Source: Laccaria trichodermophora
Lineage: Eukaryota > Basidiomycota > Agaricomycetes > Agaricales > Hydnangiaceae
Length of the DNA: 64,000 nucleotides
Assembly: GCA_018417955.1 (NCBI GenBank)
Contig: JACTVC010000025.1
Location: 186,001 to 250,000, forward strand
Direction of reading: 5' to 3'
The notes beneath the pieces were generated by a model, which saw only the letters and a list, made by a program, of their open reading frames with translations, made no database searches and was not told the origin of the DNA. Positions 37,196 to 49,701 of this stretch are shown here, piece by piece; position 1 is the first letter of the stretch; the number at the start of each line of letters is the position of its first letter. The position numbers and the translations under genes are program-made.

Positions 37196-39749
37196 AGCCG
37201 TCAGGTTGTGTCCGTCCACCTCTCGTGGTGTCAGTGATCAGCAAGTCGCTGTTGTATAATTAGTGTAGGTGTTATACTGTAGCATGCGTCGAACGTTGGG
37301 GCATATTGATATCTTGGACTTCTTGAACGTGCAGGTCCTGAAATTGGGGCGACTCGACAGGGGCGCATCTTATCAGATAATTAAATATGCTTCCATCAGA
37401 AGATCAGACGCTCTTCCTATTTGAGAGTAGCTTCCATCTTATCTCCCACCATATATGTCGCTCATTAAGCTGATTCTCTTTCCCCCATCTTTCTCCCGAA
37501 CGTCGCCAACCAAAAAAATCGTCGGCCTACGGAATCTCCCTACCAGTTCGCGGCCTTTGCGAATCATTTTTCTCGAGCTCCGAATCCCACCACAGGTTGG
37601 CTCGACCCGTGAGGGGCCGTGACCGCCTACCTTCCAGCTGTCCCCAGGTATGCGATGCGGGGATTCGGGCAGACATTCTAGCGTCGGGAAGCGGACGGAC
37701 CTACATTATTTCTGGGAATCATGGCTACTTTCAACGGAACTTATCCCTTCGCGGTGAAAATTCTCATATCCAGCCATATGGTCGCAAGTGCTGCGATGCT
37801 GTATCGGTTACCCCGGAATGAAACGGGCACATAACTCCGCCATTGAATTCCCAGACCGCGCTTCTACAGCTCGCCAGCCGGTGGTCCCACGACGATGGGA
37901 AATTTCATATGTTCTAGCGGGCTGAACTCTTTTTCAATGTCGGTGGTAGTCGGAGGTGAGTTCACCGCGTTACTAAGTACTTGGTACTAGCCAGCGTGCG
38001 GCGGCGGCGCAAGCGCAGTGAGTGATAGGCGAGGCGCGCTGCCACTACGCCGACTGTTAGGACTAGGAGAATACGAAGAACCGAATTGACTGGTAAAGCG
38101 GAAATATGGCTGCGTGCCTTATGATGCCCTGCCATGCGAGGTAAAGGATCTGCTTCCCTAAGACCTACACGCCGAACGGATGTGTTGAAGTTCGTCCCAT
38201 GACGATGATGACGCTGGTGCGCGTTGCAAAAACGTGGTCTGGGGTTAGCTTTACAGGATCGTCATCAAGGTTGAGGTCATGAGATGCGATCGAAACTCTT
38301 ACCTTGCTTCGTTCAAAATTAGTAGGACGCTTCCATTCCTCTGGCGACGCACATTTCGAGCTCTAAACTGGTGATCGTGATACCCCCCTCGACGTCCATG
38401 GGCTCGGGGTTTCGTCACATGCATCCTCCTCGCCCCACGCTAATATTCAATTGACATAACATGACTCGTGGACATCTTGCGCAGTCCACATTTTTTCTCT
38501 TGCATCAGGTGGACGCCGTCTTAATCTTGGGCTGCGTATAATCAGTCTCAACCTCCCGTTCATGCTCCACTCCGATCGGTCCTCGATATCATTCATATGT
38601 AGGGTCGACTTCAGCGATCGAATTTGTTTTCCGCTCTCCCTCGTTCGATCGCTTTTGCCTTGCGTCCTCCATATGGAAACAAGGTACACCGGGGCCGTTT
38701 GAATTCACTCCTTAGATTGCGTTTTGAATCCGCGAGATAATACATCCATAAACCCTTGACGGGGACTAGTTTCTGGGCGCGGGGGCATGTGTGTGTTTTC
38801 AATGGGCTGGAAGTCGCAAGTAGTAGTTTCACACTTTCCCTGAATCGGACAACTATGTGAGAGGTGCTACAGAGCGTATCCTAGCAGGCAGGCGCTTCCC
38901 CACTTCACAGAAGTGACGTTAAGACAGAACTATAATACAAGCACCTACTTTTGGGCATAATATAGCATAATCTGCGTAATCACATAGTCAACGTTAAGCT
39001 TAAATGAAGGAGTACACCTTCTGGAAACGTCACAGCGAAACTATTAACATTGATATAACACCTATAAGTACGAATGCCATATGCATACTAAAATTTTTGC
39101 ATATAGGCATGAACGTATCCGAAAAAAGGAAAAACAATGCTACATATGAAGAGAGATGAGAGCGGCTCTAACCGCCGTCTACGTACGATGCTAACTAATA
39201 CTAGAGAGAGAAAACAGTAGAGTTAACCGGGAAAACACGAGATAGGACTAGAGCAGGGTAAAAATGGGAAAAAGGTAAACGGGACAGCAAAGAGGGAAGA
39301 GAAAAAGCGCAAGAAGAGCAGCCGCTCTCCATAAAGAGATTGTAAAGGCTAAAAAAAGATATTACGATTAAAAAGTGGGTGTAAAAGGGCCGAACTAGCC
39401 ATCTATCGATGGAAGTGGCAGTCGAAGGTCGAAAGGCGATTAGGGAATGATGGGTGAGTAAAAGGTGGCGGAATCCAGCTCAGCGATAAATAGAAGACGT
39501 GGATCCACACAGCTAACTACGGGGGACGAGAACGGTTGCAATAAGGCGGTGGTATATGCAGACGGGGGAAGGGGAATTGGGAGCAAGGGGAATATGGGAG
39601 CAAGCAAGGGGAATATGGGAGTAAGGGGAATATGGGGACGAGGAAGGGATATCCAAACAGACAGGTGGGTAACTAATGGGAAGCAAATAAGATACATGCA
39701 CGCAATAGAATCAATTCTAGAATAGAATTATGTCCGAGGGTGAAAGCGT
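37196..39749. other. Gene-poor region with a short minisatellite
   Basis: No supported gene. The only structure is the repeat at 39569-39640, listed separately. Confidence 0.4.
39569..39640. repeat. Short tandem repeat (AAGGGGAATATGGGAG-type)
   Basis: Four imperfect copies of a 16-21 bp unit built around GGGGAATATGGGA, just 3' of RING gene E. Confidence 0.65.
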
Positions 39750-41303
39750 TCATGTCGGGGAATAGACATGCATTTCTCTGTAGCGTGCGGCAGCAGAGGC
39801 AGAGATGCTAGGGGTGGCCATACGGGATGGTGGTCTGACAGGCTTGTATTTGTTCGAATAATCGAACGAGTCAGGGTCTGCGGAAGGAGGTATCCAGCGC
39901 TCATGGGCATCTGCTTTTTCTTCAGAGGCTGAACGCATCATTTTTGGGGGCGAGGGTGTCGAAAGGCGGCGGGGTTTGGGCGGGACTAGAGGAGCCGGAG
40001 TGTGTGACCTCATCGACATCGGGGCTGGTGTTGAGTACCTTGGCATCGGCGGTACGGGTGGGGCCGGAGTGTAAGACCGCATTGGTGTATGTGACCGAAT
40101 AGAAGGTGTCTGCGGCCTGAGAGAAGGCGTGTGTGACCGGGGCGGGGGAGCGGCGGGGGTATGGGATCGGGCGGGTGGAGTGGGCGTAGAAGGTCGTGAC
40201 GACATGGAGGTGGATCTCACATGCGTGGAATTGAATCGTGAAAGAGGTGATTGTGATGATGAACTATAGGGAGGCACTGGTGAAGTTGACGGAGGCGTCG
40301 GCGACTGTGGTGGCGGGGGCGGCATATCGTGGGATGGTACCCCTAAAGTGGTAGCCAACGCCTTCAACTGGTTAACCTCAGTTCGCAATTGTTGGCATTC
40401 TTGTGATTTTTGTGTATATTGTTGTCGCTAAGAAAGGGGAGGTCAGCTTTAAGAAGGACAGGCACGGAAACAATAAACTCACTGTTCTGAAGGGGAAACG
40501 ATAGTTCGGGTGCTAGTTAGAAAATTTTAAGGGCGCCAAGGCACAGATGACTCACCGTCGTAACTCAGATTCTAGCGTTCCGTTAGTAGTTTCAAGGGCG
40601 TCGAGTTTCACCTTGAGGTTCGCCTCGACTGTTTTTGCATTTTTACTGGCTTCAGAATGGGATAAATGATTCATGAGGATGGCCCGCAGCAGAGCTGCGC
40701 TGAGTAAAAGAGATGAAGTCTGATAAAGAAAATTGTCAGAATGATTCGGCATGACTAGGAGTCGAAAGCGGGCGCACTTGGTCATCCTTCTCAGACAAGA
40801 GCCAACCCTCGAGTTCTTTGTGAAGAGCAGAGACCTCCTCAACAGAACATTTTTTTGCGGCGACTTTGGCCACCTTGTCTTCGAGCCGTCGGGCCTCAGG
40901 TCGGATCCTCGAGTTACCTTCTGGGGACAAGAGTCGTTCAGTCCTCCTCGCCAAAAACTCACTGGTGAGATCACTATATTGCGACTCAACAGTGGGTAAG
41001 CGTCTAGGCGTACTCCAACCACTCGTTGTGAAATCCATCCGAATGAGCCGGATGTCATCGCCGTTGAAGTTTATGCGGCAAAAAGGACAGACAGGTGAAA
41101 GCCGGGGGGAAGTTTTTTCAACTATGGTCGTGCAACAACTCGCGCACAGGACGTGGCCTGTTCGCCACCGAAAAAAAAGTGAGAAAAAAAAACTTTCTCA
41201 CAGAAAAAAAAAACTTACCACAGGGAATGGAATGGGGCAGACGTTGCGCGCCATATTCCTCAGCGCAGACGTCGCAGGAAGATCCGTGGATTAGAGTGAG
41301 CAT
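39750..41303 (-). CDS. RING gene E: RING / coiled coil / Pro-Ser repeat protein
   Basis: Exons 41219-41303, 40778-41157, 40556-40719 and 39750-40427 carry the coding sequence. RING ligands are C10, C13, C28, H30, C33, C36, C52 and C55; the loop before the last pair is longer than in the relatives, and the first intron lies two residues earlier (after PCG). The middle is helical (KTVEANLKVKLDALETTNGTLESELRR, RQQYTQKSQECQQLRTEVNQL). The tail has repeated R-S-H/Y-T-P motifs. The junction between the third and last exon needs a linker of 1 mod 3 bases; the only clean candidate is a 4-nt exon at 40483-40486 with perfect AG and GT flanks. Total about 435 aa. Putative E3 ubiquitin ligase. Confidence 0.75.
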
Positions 41304-44106
41304 TAGACCAGCCAGTTGAAAGCACCCCTAGGGTGGAGGAAGAGAAAAAGTAATAGGGCGAAGGGGAAAAATTCTCGCTTCACCTGAAGGATGATGATAA
41401 ATAGGACAAAGGACGTAAGCCCTAAAATGGAAGACACTGCCTATAATATAACTTGCTTACGTATCTGATCGCAAACCGTCACTAAGCTGTCACCAGGCGT
41501 CACTCCAGTCTTGGTCCAGTCTAATTTCCTATCCCGTCATCTCCAGTTCATTCATCTATACATGTGCTTTTCATCCCTCCACTGACCCTTGCAAAAAGCA
41601 CTTCTGCAACGAGGCCAATCCAGAAATCCAAATCTCCAACCGAACTTTGGCGCGTGTACTAGGGTTAGGGCTTTTTTTTTTTACTCAGGGTTCTCGGCAA
41701 CACACCTCGTGTTTCATCGAGCGCGAGTCACACGAATATCACCTGGCGTTGATATCGGGGCCCACCTCATCGCCATGCGCGGTTGATGCTGCTTGATGCC
41801 ACCATTGTTGAAACGTTTTGTGTCCGCGAGCCGTGGGAGATTATTTTCTCCCACTCCCCGAGCATCCGATCAGGAGCATTCATCTCCACTCATCCCCTCT
41901 GCCCATTTTCTCGATACGCTCACGCGCAGGCCGCAACTGGGGATTTTCCGGAGTTCTACAACATTTCAAATTTTTACGGGTTTTTCTGGTTTTACTACAA
42001 GCAAATTGAAAGAAGCAGAACCCTTTGCCCTCCATGTGCTTCAGCGCCCGATTTCTTCAAGATCTCTCATATTTCTCTGAATTTATCAAAGCTGGATAAT
42101 TTCTCCAATTTGCTTGCAGAGGATTCACTGCGCACGCACCACTTCTCTATCGATGTCCCCACGTCCCGCGTCATCTCCGCGACAACGTCCTGCTCGGTGA
42201 ATATGCTCCTGGAAAGTGACGCTCCCGTTAAGAGGAGAAACGATCGCCTATCTATGATCTCGGATTGCACTGATGGTCAATTCACCTCAATTCACTCTGA
42301 GTGGCCGTTCAGTCCGTCCTATTGACCTACCCATAGCGGATGTGATGAATGATCTGCTTTTTTATGGGTCATTCTCCCATCGCATTCCAGATTCAAATTG
42401 ATAATCGCTGGTAATCCTGGACACATTTGAACGGAAACGGTACGATAAGACATCAAAGGGCGAGGCGTGGAGGGGCCGCCCTGCGGCTAGGCAACAAGTC
42501 TCCAACCGTACTTTCGCGCCGACTACTTAAGTTCGTCCTTCTCCCGCCTCACCAATAATTCCAGGACCTATTACAAGGGTCGCTCTATTTTTGACGTTCC
42601 GTAGATCTTGAGATCGCAGTGTTCCTAGAAGTCTTGGGTGTCGATGACGATTTCTGTATCGATCGTGGTCGGCACGTTGTGACGCTTCGAAGATGCGCTT
42701 CCCGCACCAACCCGTACCTCGCTGCAGATCTACAGATTAAATCCAACCCTCTCACACCGAAGCTTTAACCTGAGCTTGTTTCGCTACAACCCATCCGTGA
42801 GCCATGAATTGGCCAGGACAACACCTCCCTGATTCCCTTGTCATAAACGAGGCTCAACATAAAAGATAACGTCTATCATATCAATCAGCCGACTCTGAGC
42901 CGAGTTGGGTTCTATCAAGGCCTTACACCGCACTGTACTACATGAAAAGCGGGATGCGGGTCCTATCTTCCGATCATCATGCCTCGAGGCAAGTAGACTT
43001 ATTGTCTGGCTCTGTTGCAAAGCGTCAAGAATCCCGAGCCCTCCTAGGGTTTATTTAAATGCTTGCTGATGGCCGTTGGTTTTTTTCACTAACACGCGTT
43101 ACGAGGACCCCTTTGCCGAGCTGTAAAAGGCAACTACGACCAGACGGGTGTCTATGATATCACCAAGCACCACATGCGCCCCCCTCTCGACACATGATAT
43201 GGGAAGGACACGCCACAGTGCTTGAGCCTCGTTTACTGTGACAAACATTCCCCAGGCTTGCTGGAAGACGGATTAGAGTCACCATCATCTCGAATTGTGA
43301 GCTTGATGTTCGCCTTCTGATTATTATTAACGCGATAACGACTTTGACAGTCGAGTTGGTGAATCTATGGCGAAGTTTATTCCCAGACTTTGAGTTACTT
43401 CAACGACTAACGGCCCCCGATAAAGGCCCTCTCTTCATCTCCGCCATATTCTTGCGGGACTCGTTGAATCGGATTGTCGAAGCGCGGGAAATGAACCCAT
43501 TAGCTTTCTGGACGAGGTACTATCTATCGATCCAGAGGTTAAGTTATCAAGCGATGATCTTCGTCCAACGTAAATGTCAGTCATCCTTTGAATCACAATC
43601 TACATATTCATGAAGTACTAGTACTTCTAGACCCCATCTCCTTATCGACGCGAAAAACGCGTTTTGTGTGCGCGGAGGTCTCTCATCTCATCTACGTTGC
43701 ACGTTTGACAACTTATTGGTTCATGTGATGCGTATAAAGACCCTTTGCACATCTGGCGCAAAGTTTCCTTCTGGAAGCGACATGCGCGATATTAAAAACA
43801 TGCACCTTGATGAGATGACCTTGAAATCACGAGTGGTCCAGATATAGAAATTGTCGATGAGATGAAATTGGGCGGCAGGGACGAGACTATGTCTTGTCAA
43901 TTGCATGCTTCTAGGCAAGCTTATTTGAGCCGTGAGCGTTATGAAAACATGGGAATAGCCGTGTTAAGATTTAGGAGAGAATTGACTTTCCAGATCCAGG
44001 GAGCTAATTTCGACGGAGAGAGAAATAGGGGAACGAGGCTGAGAGATGCACTCAAATATTTTGAAGTCTTCTTGAAATACAACGCTGTGTCGTAAGATAT
44101 AAAAAT
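41304..44106. other. Gene-poor region
   Basis: A 180-codon frame at 41783-42325 has no recognisable family and skewed composition, so it is not called. No long repeat seen. Confidence 0.4.
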
Positions 44107-45286
44107 TCATGTCGTCGCTTGAGCGGAATCCCCCTGATCCTCGTCCTTATCTCTAGCGCTTGTTGATTCGTTATGCTCTTGCCCAACCAAGGTGTCAGGA
44201 GACCCACTACGAACGCGGGAATTCGACGGAGCAAAGATATTGAACGCATGTGGAAGAAGACTTTTGAACGCAGAAACTCGAGCTGAGCGGCGTTGATGTT
44301 TTTCTGCCTCAAGACGGGCTTTTTGAACCCACGCTGTTGCCTCTTCGTATTCACGGCGCGCTGACCTCGAAGCGTAAGATTTAAATGGACAATTGAGATA
44401 AATCATTACTCACTGGTCAGAGTCAAGAATGGGTATTCGCCGCCCTCATAGGAGAGCGCTTTGGCGAGATCTTCCACGTATAACGTAGAATTTGGCTTTC
44501 GCGGTTCAATCATTTTACCGTCATGAAGTGCCTAAAGCGCTTCAGAAGGGGGTAATTCGATAGGAAAGAACGGAGACATACTACAAGTTGTCCATGATGC
44601 TTCGAAGATTCTCGTTCCATTGCAAAAGATTCCCAAATTCCGCTATGCTTGGTGTGCATCTGGAATTTGAGATCCTTAGCCAAAGGATTGCCTGTCGTTC
44701 GTCGTGTCACAATACTGGGGAAAGGGAGTTCAGGTCAAGTATTCAGCAGAAGTTCTACTCACGTTATTGGAGTAATGGGGTAGTGATAGTAATCTCCCCA
44801 GCAGCCGTCCTGACGAATTAATCTACGGCTCTCAAGCTGCAGAGTAGGAATTGTTTTGGACGGCGAAAGCGGGTCTTCAGGTTTAAGACAGCTCATAAAC
44901 CCATAGCGTGGAGCACCCCAACCGGAGTAACAGTTGCTATATTTCATCTCTCGCACACGTTCGGTGAAGAAAAGTGTGTGATACGCCAGGACGCCTTCCC
45001 ATTGGTACTCGTCGACAAGGTGCTGCAGGTGATCCAGATACCAAAAAAGTTGAAGGGGTACGTCGGGAGAAGAGACGAACGAAGAAAGAATTGCAAAGTA
45101 GACCTGGAGGGGCACCAGGACGGCATTGGGTGTTTTGTACGGCTCGGCTTTCAGTTCCTCCGCTTGTTTCGGGTCAGCTGGTAAACACAACTTGTAGAGG
45201 TCGCCTGCATTGAAATTATGCGTAATGATGGATGTCATACATTTTTTTGGGACTGAAGCAAAGGCGGAAGTCATGGGGATTTCCAT
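44107..45286 (-). CDS. Unknown conserved protein, four exons (family U, divergent member)
   Basis: Exons 44763-45286, 44582-44714, 44414-44531 and 44107-44360 give 342 aa in frame. Exon 1 (524 nt) and exon 3 (118 nt) have exactly the lengths of the two relatives at 4988-6032 and 45396-46425, though the proteins have diverged strongly. Shared landmarks are LQVYFAILSS, the W-x-GVLAYH segment, SGWGAPR, and ALSYEGGEYPFL near the end. The last exon is longer than in the relatives and encodes a basic helical and Ser-rich tail. Function unknown. It starts 109 bp from the divergent gene at 45396, so the two probably share a bidirectional promoter. Confidence 0.65.
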
Positions 45287-45395
45287 CCAAAAGTTGAGGT
45301 GACGGGAAAAAGTCGTGTGTCATCGTGTGAACTTCCAAAGTTGTCGCGTCTCAGATCTCAGTCAACGACATCTCACACTTCCATCTCCTGACCTC

Positions 45396-46425
45396 ATGGC
45401 AACTCCTTTGCCTCCAGCGAAAGCGCTACCCATTTTATGTGCAACCTTCGTCAATGTCGAGGAAAAGCTAATTGAATGCATAATCAACCATCAACTCTTG
45501 GCGCGGGACCTGTACAAACTGCGACCACAGTCCACGTCGAAAGAGGATCTGAGAGAAGCCTCATTGTACAAGAACCCTGGTGCCGTTCTACACCCCCTTC
45601 ACGTCTACTTTGCCATCTTGAGTGAATATCTCACCTATTCGGCAATCAACCTCGTCTTCTTTCGATACCTCAACCACCTGCGGGATCTTATTAACGTCTA
45701 CGAATGGCCGACGGTCCTTGAATATCATGAATCATATTTTAATCATCGAGTATTTGATATGCGCACATGGGGAGACTATGGGTCCTGGGGCCTGCCAGAC
45801 TGGAAGCTAATGAACCAGTTTGGCTTCACCCACCATTGTACGTCGACTCCTGAAATTACTGTTCCCTCTCAACAATTGAAAGTTGTGGGTTACCGAGAGG
45901 AGCTCCTACTGCCCATAACGTGAGGCCCTCAGACTCATAAGTTCATGTTTTACTCTCAATGCTTATTGAGTCAGATTTATCGTGAGGCGGATAATGGATC
46001 CATTTGGTGATAGACATGCTATCCCAGGATGGACGAAGGAGCTTGCCATCTATGAGCACTTTTCACTTTTCAACGACCTCCCTTCCCCCTTTAGAGAAAA
46101 CTATTTTTACCTGCACTTCGGGGTACGTTTCGTGCATTTTCAATGTAGATGCGCTTTATGGTTACAGTGCTTCCCGCAGATCTTTGACGGTACCAACTTA
46201 ATCAAAGACAAATCTGAGAGGAGCGAATTCCCTGTAGAAGAGGTCATAAAACTTCTCTCTTATGAGGCTGGTAAAATTCCATTTCTCAATATCGTCGGTC
46301 AGTCAGTACACTTTGCATAGCTCACCTCACAATAATTCTTTCGTTATCTCTCAGCTAAGCAAGATTTTGATAGTTCGAAGAAAGATGCGAAGAAAAGAAT
46401 CAAGGTTCAAGCTCAAGCCAAGTAG
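45396..46425 (+). CDS. Unknown conserved protein, four exons (family U, right copy)
   Basis: Exons 45396-45919, 45975-46122, 46180-46297 and 46355-46425 give 286 aa in frame. It is the mirror-image duplicate of the gene at 4988-6032, with near-identical exon 1 (MATPxPPAxALPxLCATF..., NPGAVLHPLHVYFAILSEYL, DMRTWGDYGSWGLP). The C-terminus is Lys-rich. It is convergent with the broken P450 at 46623-48642, just as the left copy is convergent with the intact P450. I do not recognise the family. All three window members preserve the open frame, which argues for a selected function. Confidence 0.7.
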
Positions 46426-46622
46426 CACAAGGTGATGACTAGCAGCTGTCCTAAAAAGATGGGGCATATTTTCAAACGTACTCACCGTCTGGCGTAAGTT
46501 CTCTATACCCTCAGCTACGGCTCCGTCTTCGACCTTATGGCGAACAGCTGTACAAGTACTGGCAAAATAACTAGATCGGAATGTTACAGTTCTTACTCAG
46601 TCAAAATGGCGTGGTCACGGCT

Positions 46623-48642
46623 TTATATAAGAGAATCACTGAGGCCTCGTATCAGAGATTCAGCAGCTTCGGAGCGTGGCTCGATTGTGCAGTTGAAAGG
46701 TAGGGGATATCTATCGAGGAATGAACACATACTAGTGGACTCTATAGAAAGATCACATACGACAGAAGCCCACTTGTGTAATTCACGTCAATCTGTTCAG
46801 GCCTTCCGGTTCCATCAACTGGCGCCTTGATATTATACACCGCCAAGACAGACGAAACGATAGAATATAGAGAATTATCGCTTAGGTACCTGCCAGGACA
46901 CATCCTAGTAGAACCCGGCTATGAATGAATCATTTCAATGCCATTTTTTCACTCACCTTCTGCCGAACCCGAAAGCGGCGACGACTGGATCCCTAACGCT
47001 TGGGTCTATTTGACCGTCTTTGAGGTAGCGCTCCGGCCTGAATTCTTCAGGGGCTTCAAATACTTCGGGATCGTGCAAAATTGACCTATACACAAGTTTT
47101 CAATACTAAAAGAATTTTCACATAGGCGAAAAATGCACCATGCAGCTCCAATGACAACAGTACCTTTCGGAATAAAGTACCCATCATATTCATCATCCTC
47201 AGTAGACATGTGTGCAAAACCTGCCATGATGAATAACTGGAGGAGGATTTGAGGACATTGAAAAACCTCTTACCAAGGGGAAGAACCAATTTCCAACGCA
47301 TCGTTTCCTTGATTATTGCATTTACGTACGGCAAGTAAGGGCGGTCGTTGAAGTCCGGAAGGCGGTTTGCTCCGACGACTGCATCGATTTCCGCCTGGCC
47401 TTTCGCAAGGCTTCCGGATACATTGCCATGGCCAAAAAAAAAGTTTGAGTGGTTGATACCGTCTGATTGAGAGTGAGCCGTGTCAAAAGAAATTTCGAAG
47501 AAAATAGGACAAACAGTATCGGCTCCAGCTATTTTCCAAGTGATTAAAATGTGAAGTCAGATCCAAAAATATGATTGCTCACCAATGTATGCTATCGCAG
47601 CGAAGATACGATGTTTAGCCTGTTCAATTTGTAGCTGGTGATGTGGAACTAAGGGCTTACCAATTTTCTTTGCACGATTTTTAGAGGTTGATTCACAACT
47701 TCAGCATTTATGCCGGCATAGTGAGCAGCCTTCCGCTTGAAACCAGCACCCGGAAACCAGCTTGGCACATATTTCAAGAATGGGAAAAGATCCACCAAGA
47801 AAGTCCCCGGAATGCCAGCCTCGGCAACACCTCGCAGGGCCTCCTCAGCCAAAGTGATATACGGGTCGTTGGACTCCAGAACTGGCAGGCCGTAAGAGAT
47901 ACTCATAATAGTCGATGCAAAAGTGCTGGGAAAACATTGGCCAGGCTATTGAATACGAATGATCATGGCTTACTGTCGTATGTGATGCATAAAATTTTGC
48001 GGCGTCGTGAGAAGCCGACGGAGTAGGGCTTGAGTTTCTTTCGCCTGGGTCGGTAGATATTTATGCGCGGCGTTCGCATGAAAATGCTCGTGAAATGCAC
48101 GGCGGTGCCTTCGCCACATAGTCCCGTAAGGCATGTTTGGTATATCGTAGCCCCAACCCATCCTATGTAGCAATTCAGGTTGCTGCAAAAAAAAGACTTG
48201 GACAACGTACAGCCTCAGCATAGGCATGCTCAGCCTGTCTGAGTAATTTGAGGATTTCTTGTCTAATATATCATTTACTCTTTCCAAAGATCCCAAAGCT
48301 AGAAATGGTTGGCCGACAACCTCAAAGTATACGATGTCGCCTGGTAAAAGAATTATGCACGAGCCAGATCTTAATGCAGGGCACACCACATTTCTTGAAC
48401 AATTTATCGTAAGCCAGCCATGGTTTATCGCCCATTGACGGCACTTCCAACACGGCACCCAGAGTGGGGAGTCCTTTGGGACCGGGCGGACGTGGAAGGT
48501 GCTTGGGATTTTGCTTCTTCGCTCCAAGATGCTTCAAGCCCCATAGACCCAACAGCAAGCCTGCGACAGTGAGGTATGGATGAAACTGGATCGTTTCCAT
48601 CACTGCAGTGCCGGGAAAGCCTGAAGCAGGTATGTCGTACAT
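46623..48642 (-). pseudogene. Cytochrome P450, mirrored copy with deleted exon
   Basis: Nearly all exons of the P450 at 2570-4707 are present in the same order: N-terminal anchor, LPRPPGPKGLP, MGWGYD, FHEHFHAN, AGADT, KETMRW and the CPGR heme loop. Exon 5 is the exception. Around 47600-47625 a deletion of about 105 bp removes its acceptor site and most of its coding part (left-copy segment AIPCVLTALLEEF to ELISRNT), leaving only AAIAYI. Skipping the remnant changes phase from 0 to 1, so no full-length enzyme is expected. The remaining splice sites and frames look sound, suggesting recent inactivation. It is convergent with the family U gene at 45396. Confidence 0.8.
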
Positions 48643-49701
48643 GATGGTTGCACTGTGAGTGCAGCCAGGGGGCAGTGATTGCTTCACCTGGTGCTCCGAG
48701 TCGTCACGTCAATTTAGTTAAATATGGTCGACACATATCCCGGGTTCGGAAAATCAGGTGCTGGTCAGGGTACTCCTTATCACTTCCGGTAAATCCGTCA
48801 GTAAGACGGAGCCTTACAGTCGATGTCAGGACTGGCGCGCGTGTATCAACGAGAGCTTTATTCCAGCATAGATCAGTGAGTTATGAACCTTTGGCAGCGA
48901 TACCAAATTTAAGGAAGTGCCAATTTACGGAGTGTTGGGACTGGCTGGGTTTCGCTGGGCTGGGGAAAACGGCGACATGACGCTGGGTCAAGTCACGTCA
49001 AATCTTCTTGTACTGTGGGAGTGGGAGTTTACTTACTTTAATAAGGCTAGTACACAAACGTTCATTGTAAGCTGTCGACCAACTAGACTTCATGTTGGGC
49101 GTTCAGATCATGTTCTGTCAGTGCCGAAATCAACTACTTCTGAGAGATTTTGAATGAGGCGGCTCAATCAGAGCCCACGAGTAAGTGACTCAGCGACCTT
49201 AGAGGTGCAACATATCACTATTTGTTTCCCGGTTTGCCGAGATTAAAACACGTACGACAAGAACTTGCTGCTATCTGCCTTCACTTTCGTCTGGATAGTC
49301 CAAGTTTATCCACCGGCGCTTAGATAGACGGGGCCACCTTGTGGCACAGCAGAGCCCATATGCGTCTGTCAATGACAATCTCATGCCTCAGGTCAAAACA
49401 CTCACCTCCGGCTGCCGATCCTATTCCCAACCGCTGGATCGAGTCTCACACCTGTGTCTATTCTATAATCCTCGAGATAGCACGCCGTTGGATGCGATGC
49501 ATACTAAAAATGTCGAGCGTTACGCAGAAGCATGCTTGCGTTTCTTTCTTTCGCTAGGGTAGGTGGACGAAGGCGCTCTAGTGAACTGCTTGGCGTTGTC
49601 ACCCCATATGTACAATGCCGTAAGGCAGCAGCGCCTATCAGCGAGCTGCCAGTAAAGAATCGGTCAATCGTGAGCCGCAAACGTTTAGTACAAAGCAGAA
49701 C
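48643..49701. other. Intergenic; start of mirrored block flank
   Basis: Homology to the left P450 upstream region ends near 48760. Nothing recognised beyond. Confidence 0.4.

Larger units (their letters stand above)
45000..48760 (-). repeat. Right arm of large inverted duplication
   Basis: Mirror of 2461-6235 with about 38.8 kb between the arms. Gene order is family U divergent member, family U copy, P450, all inverted with respect to the left arm. Confidence 0.8.

Noticed and set aside
41659..41670. TAGGGTTAGGG, two telomere-like repeats
   Set aside because: Only two units in otherwise ordinary sequence. Too short to call an interstitial telomere.
41783..42325. 180-codon open frame on the plus strand
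   Set aside because: No domain, unusual Ser/Phe-rich composition, overlapping frames on both strands equally open; most likely chance.
48322..48440. Apparent frameshift after KLFKK in the right P450
   Set aside because: The stretch is a 45-50 bp intron (donor gtgtgc, acceptor ccag), as in the left copy; splicing restores CGDIVYFEV.
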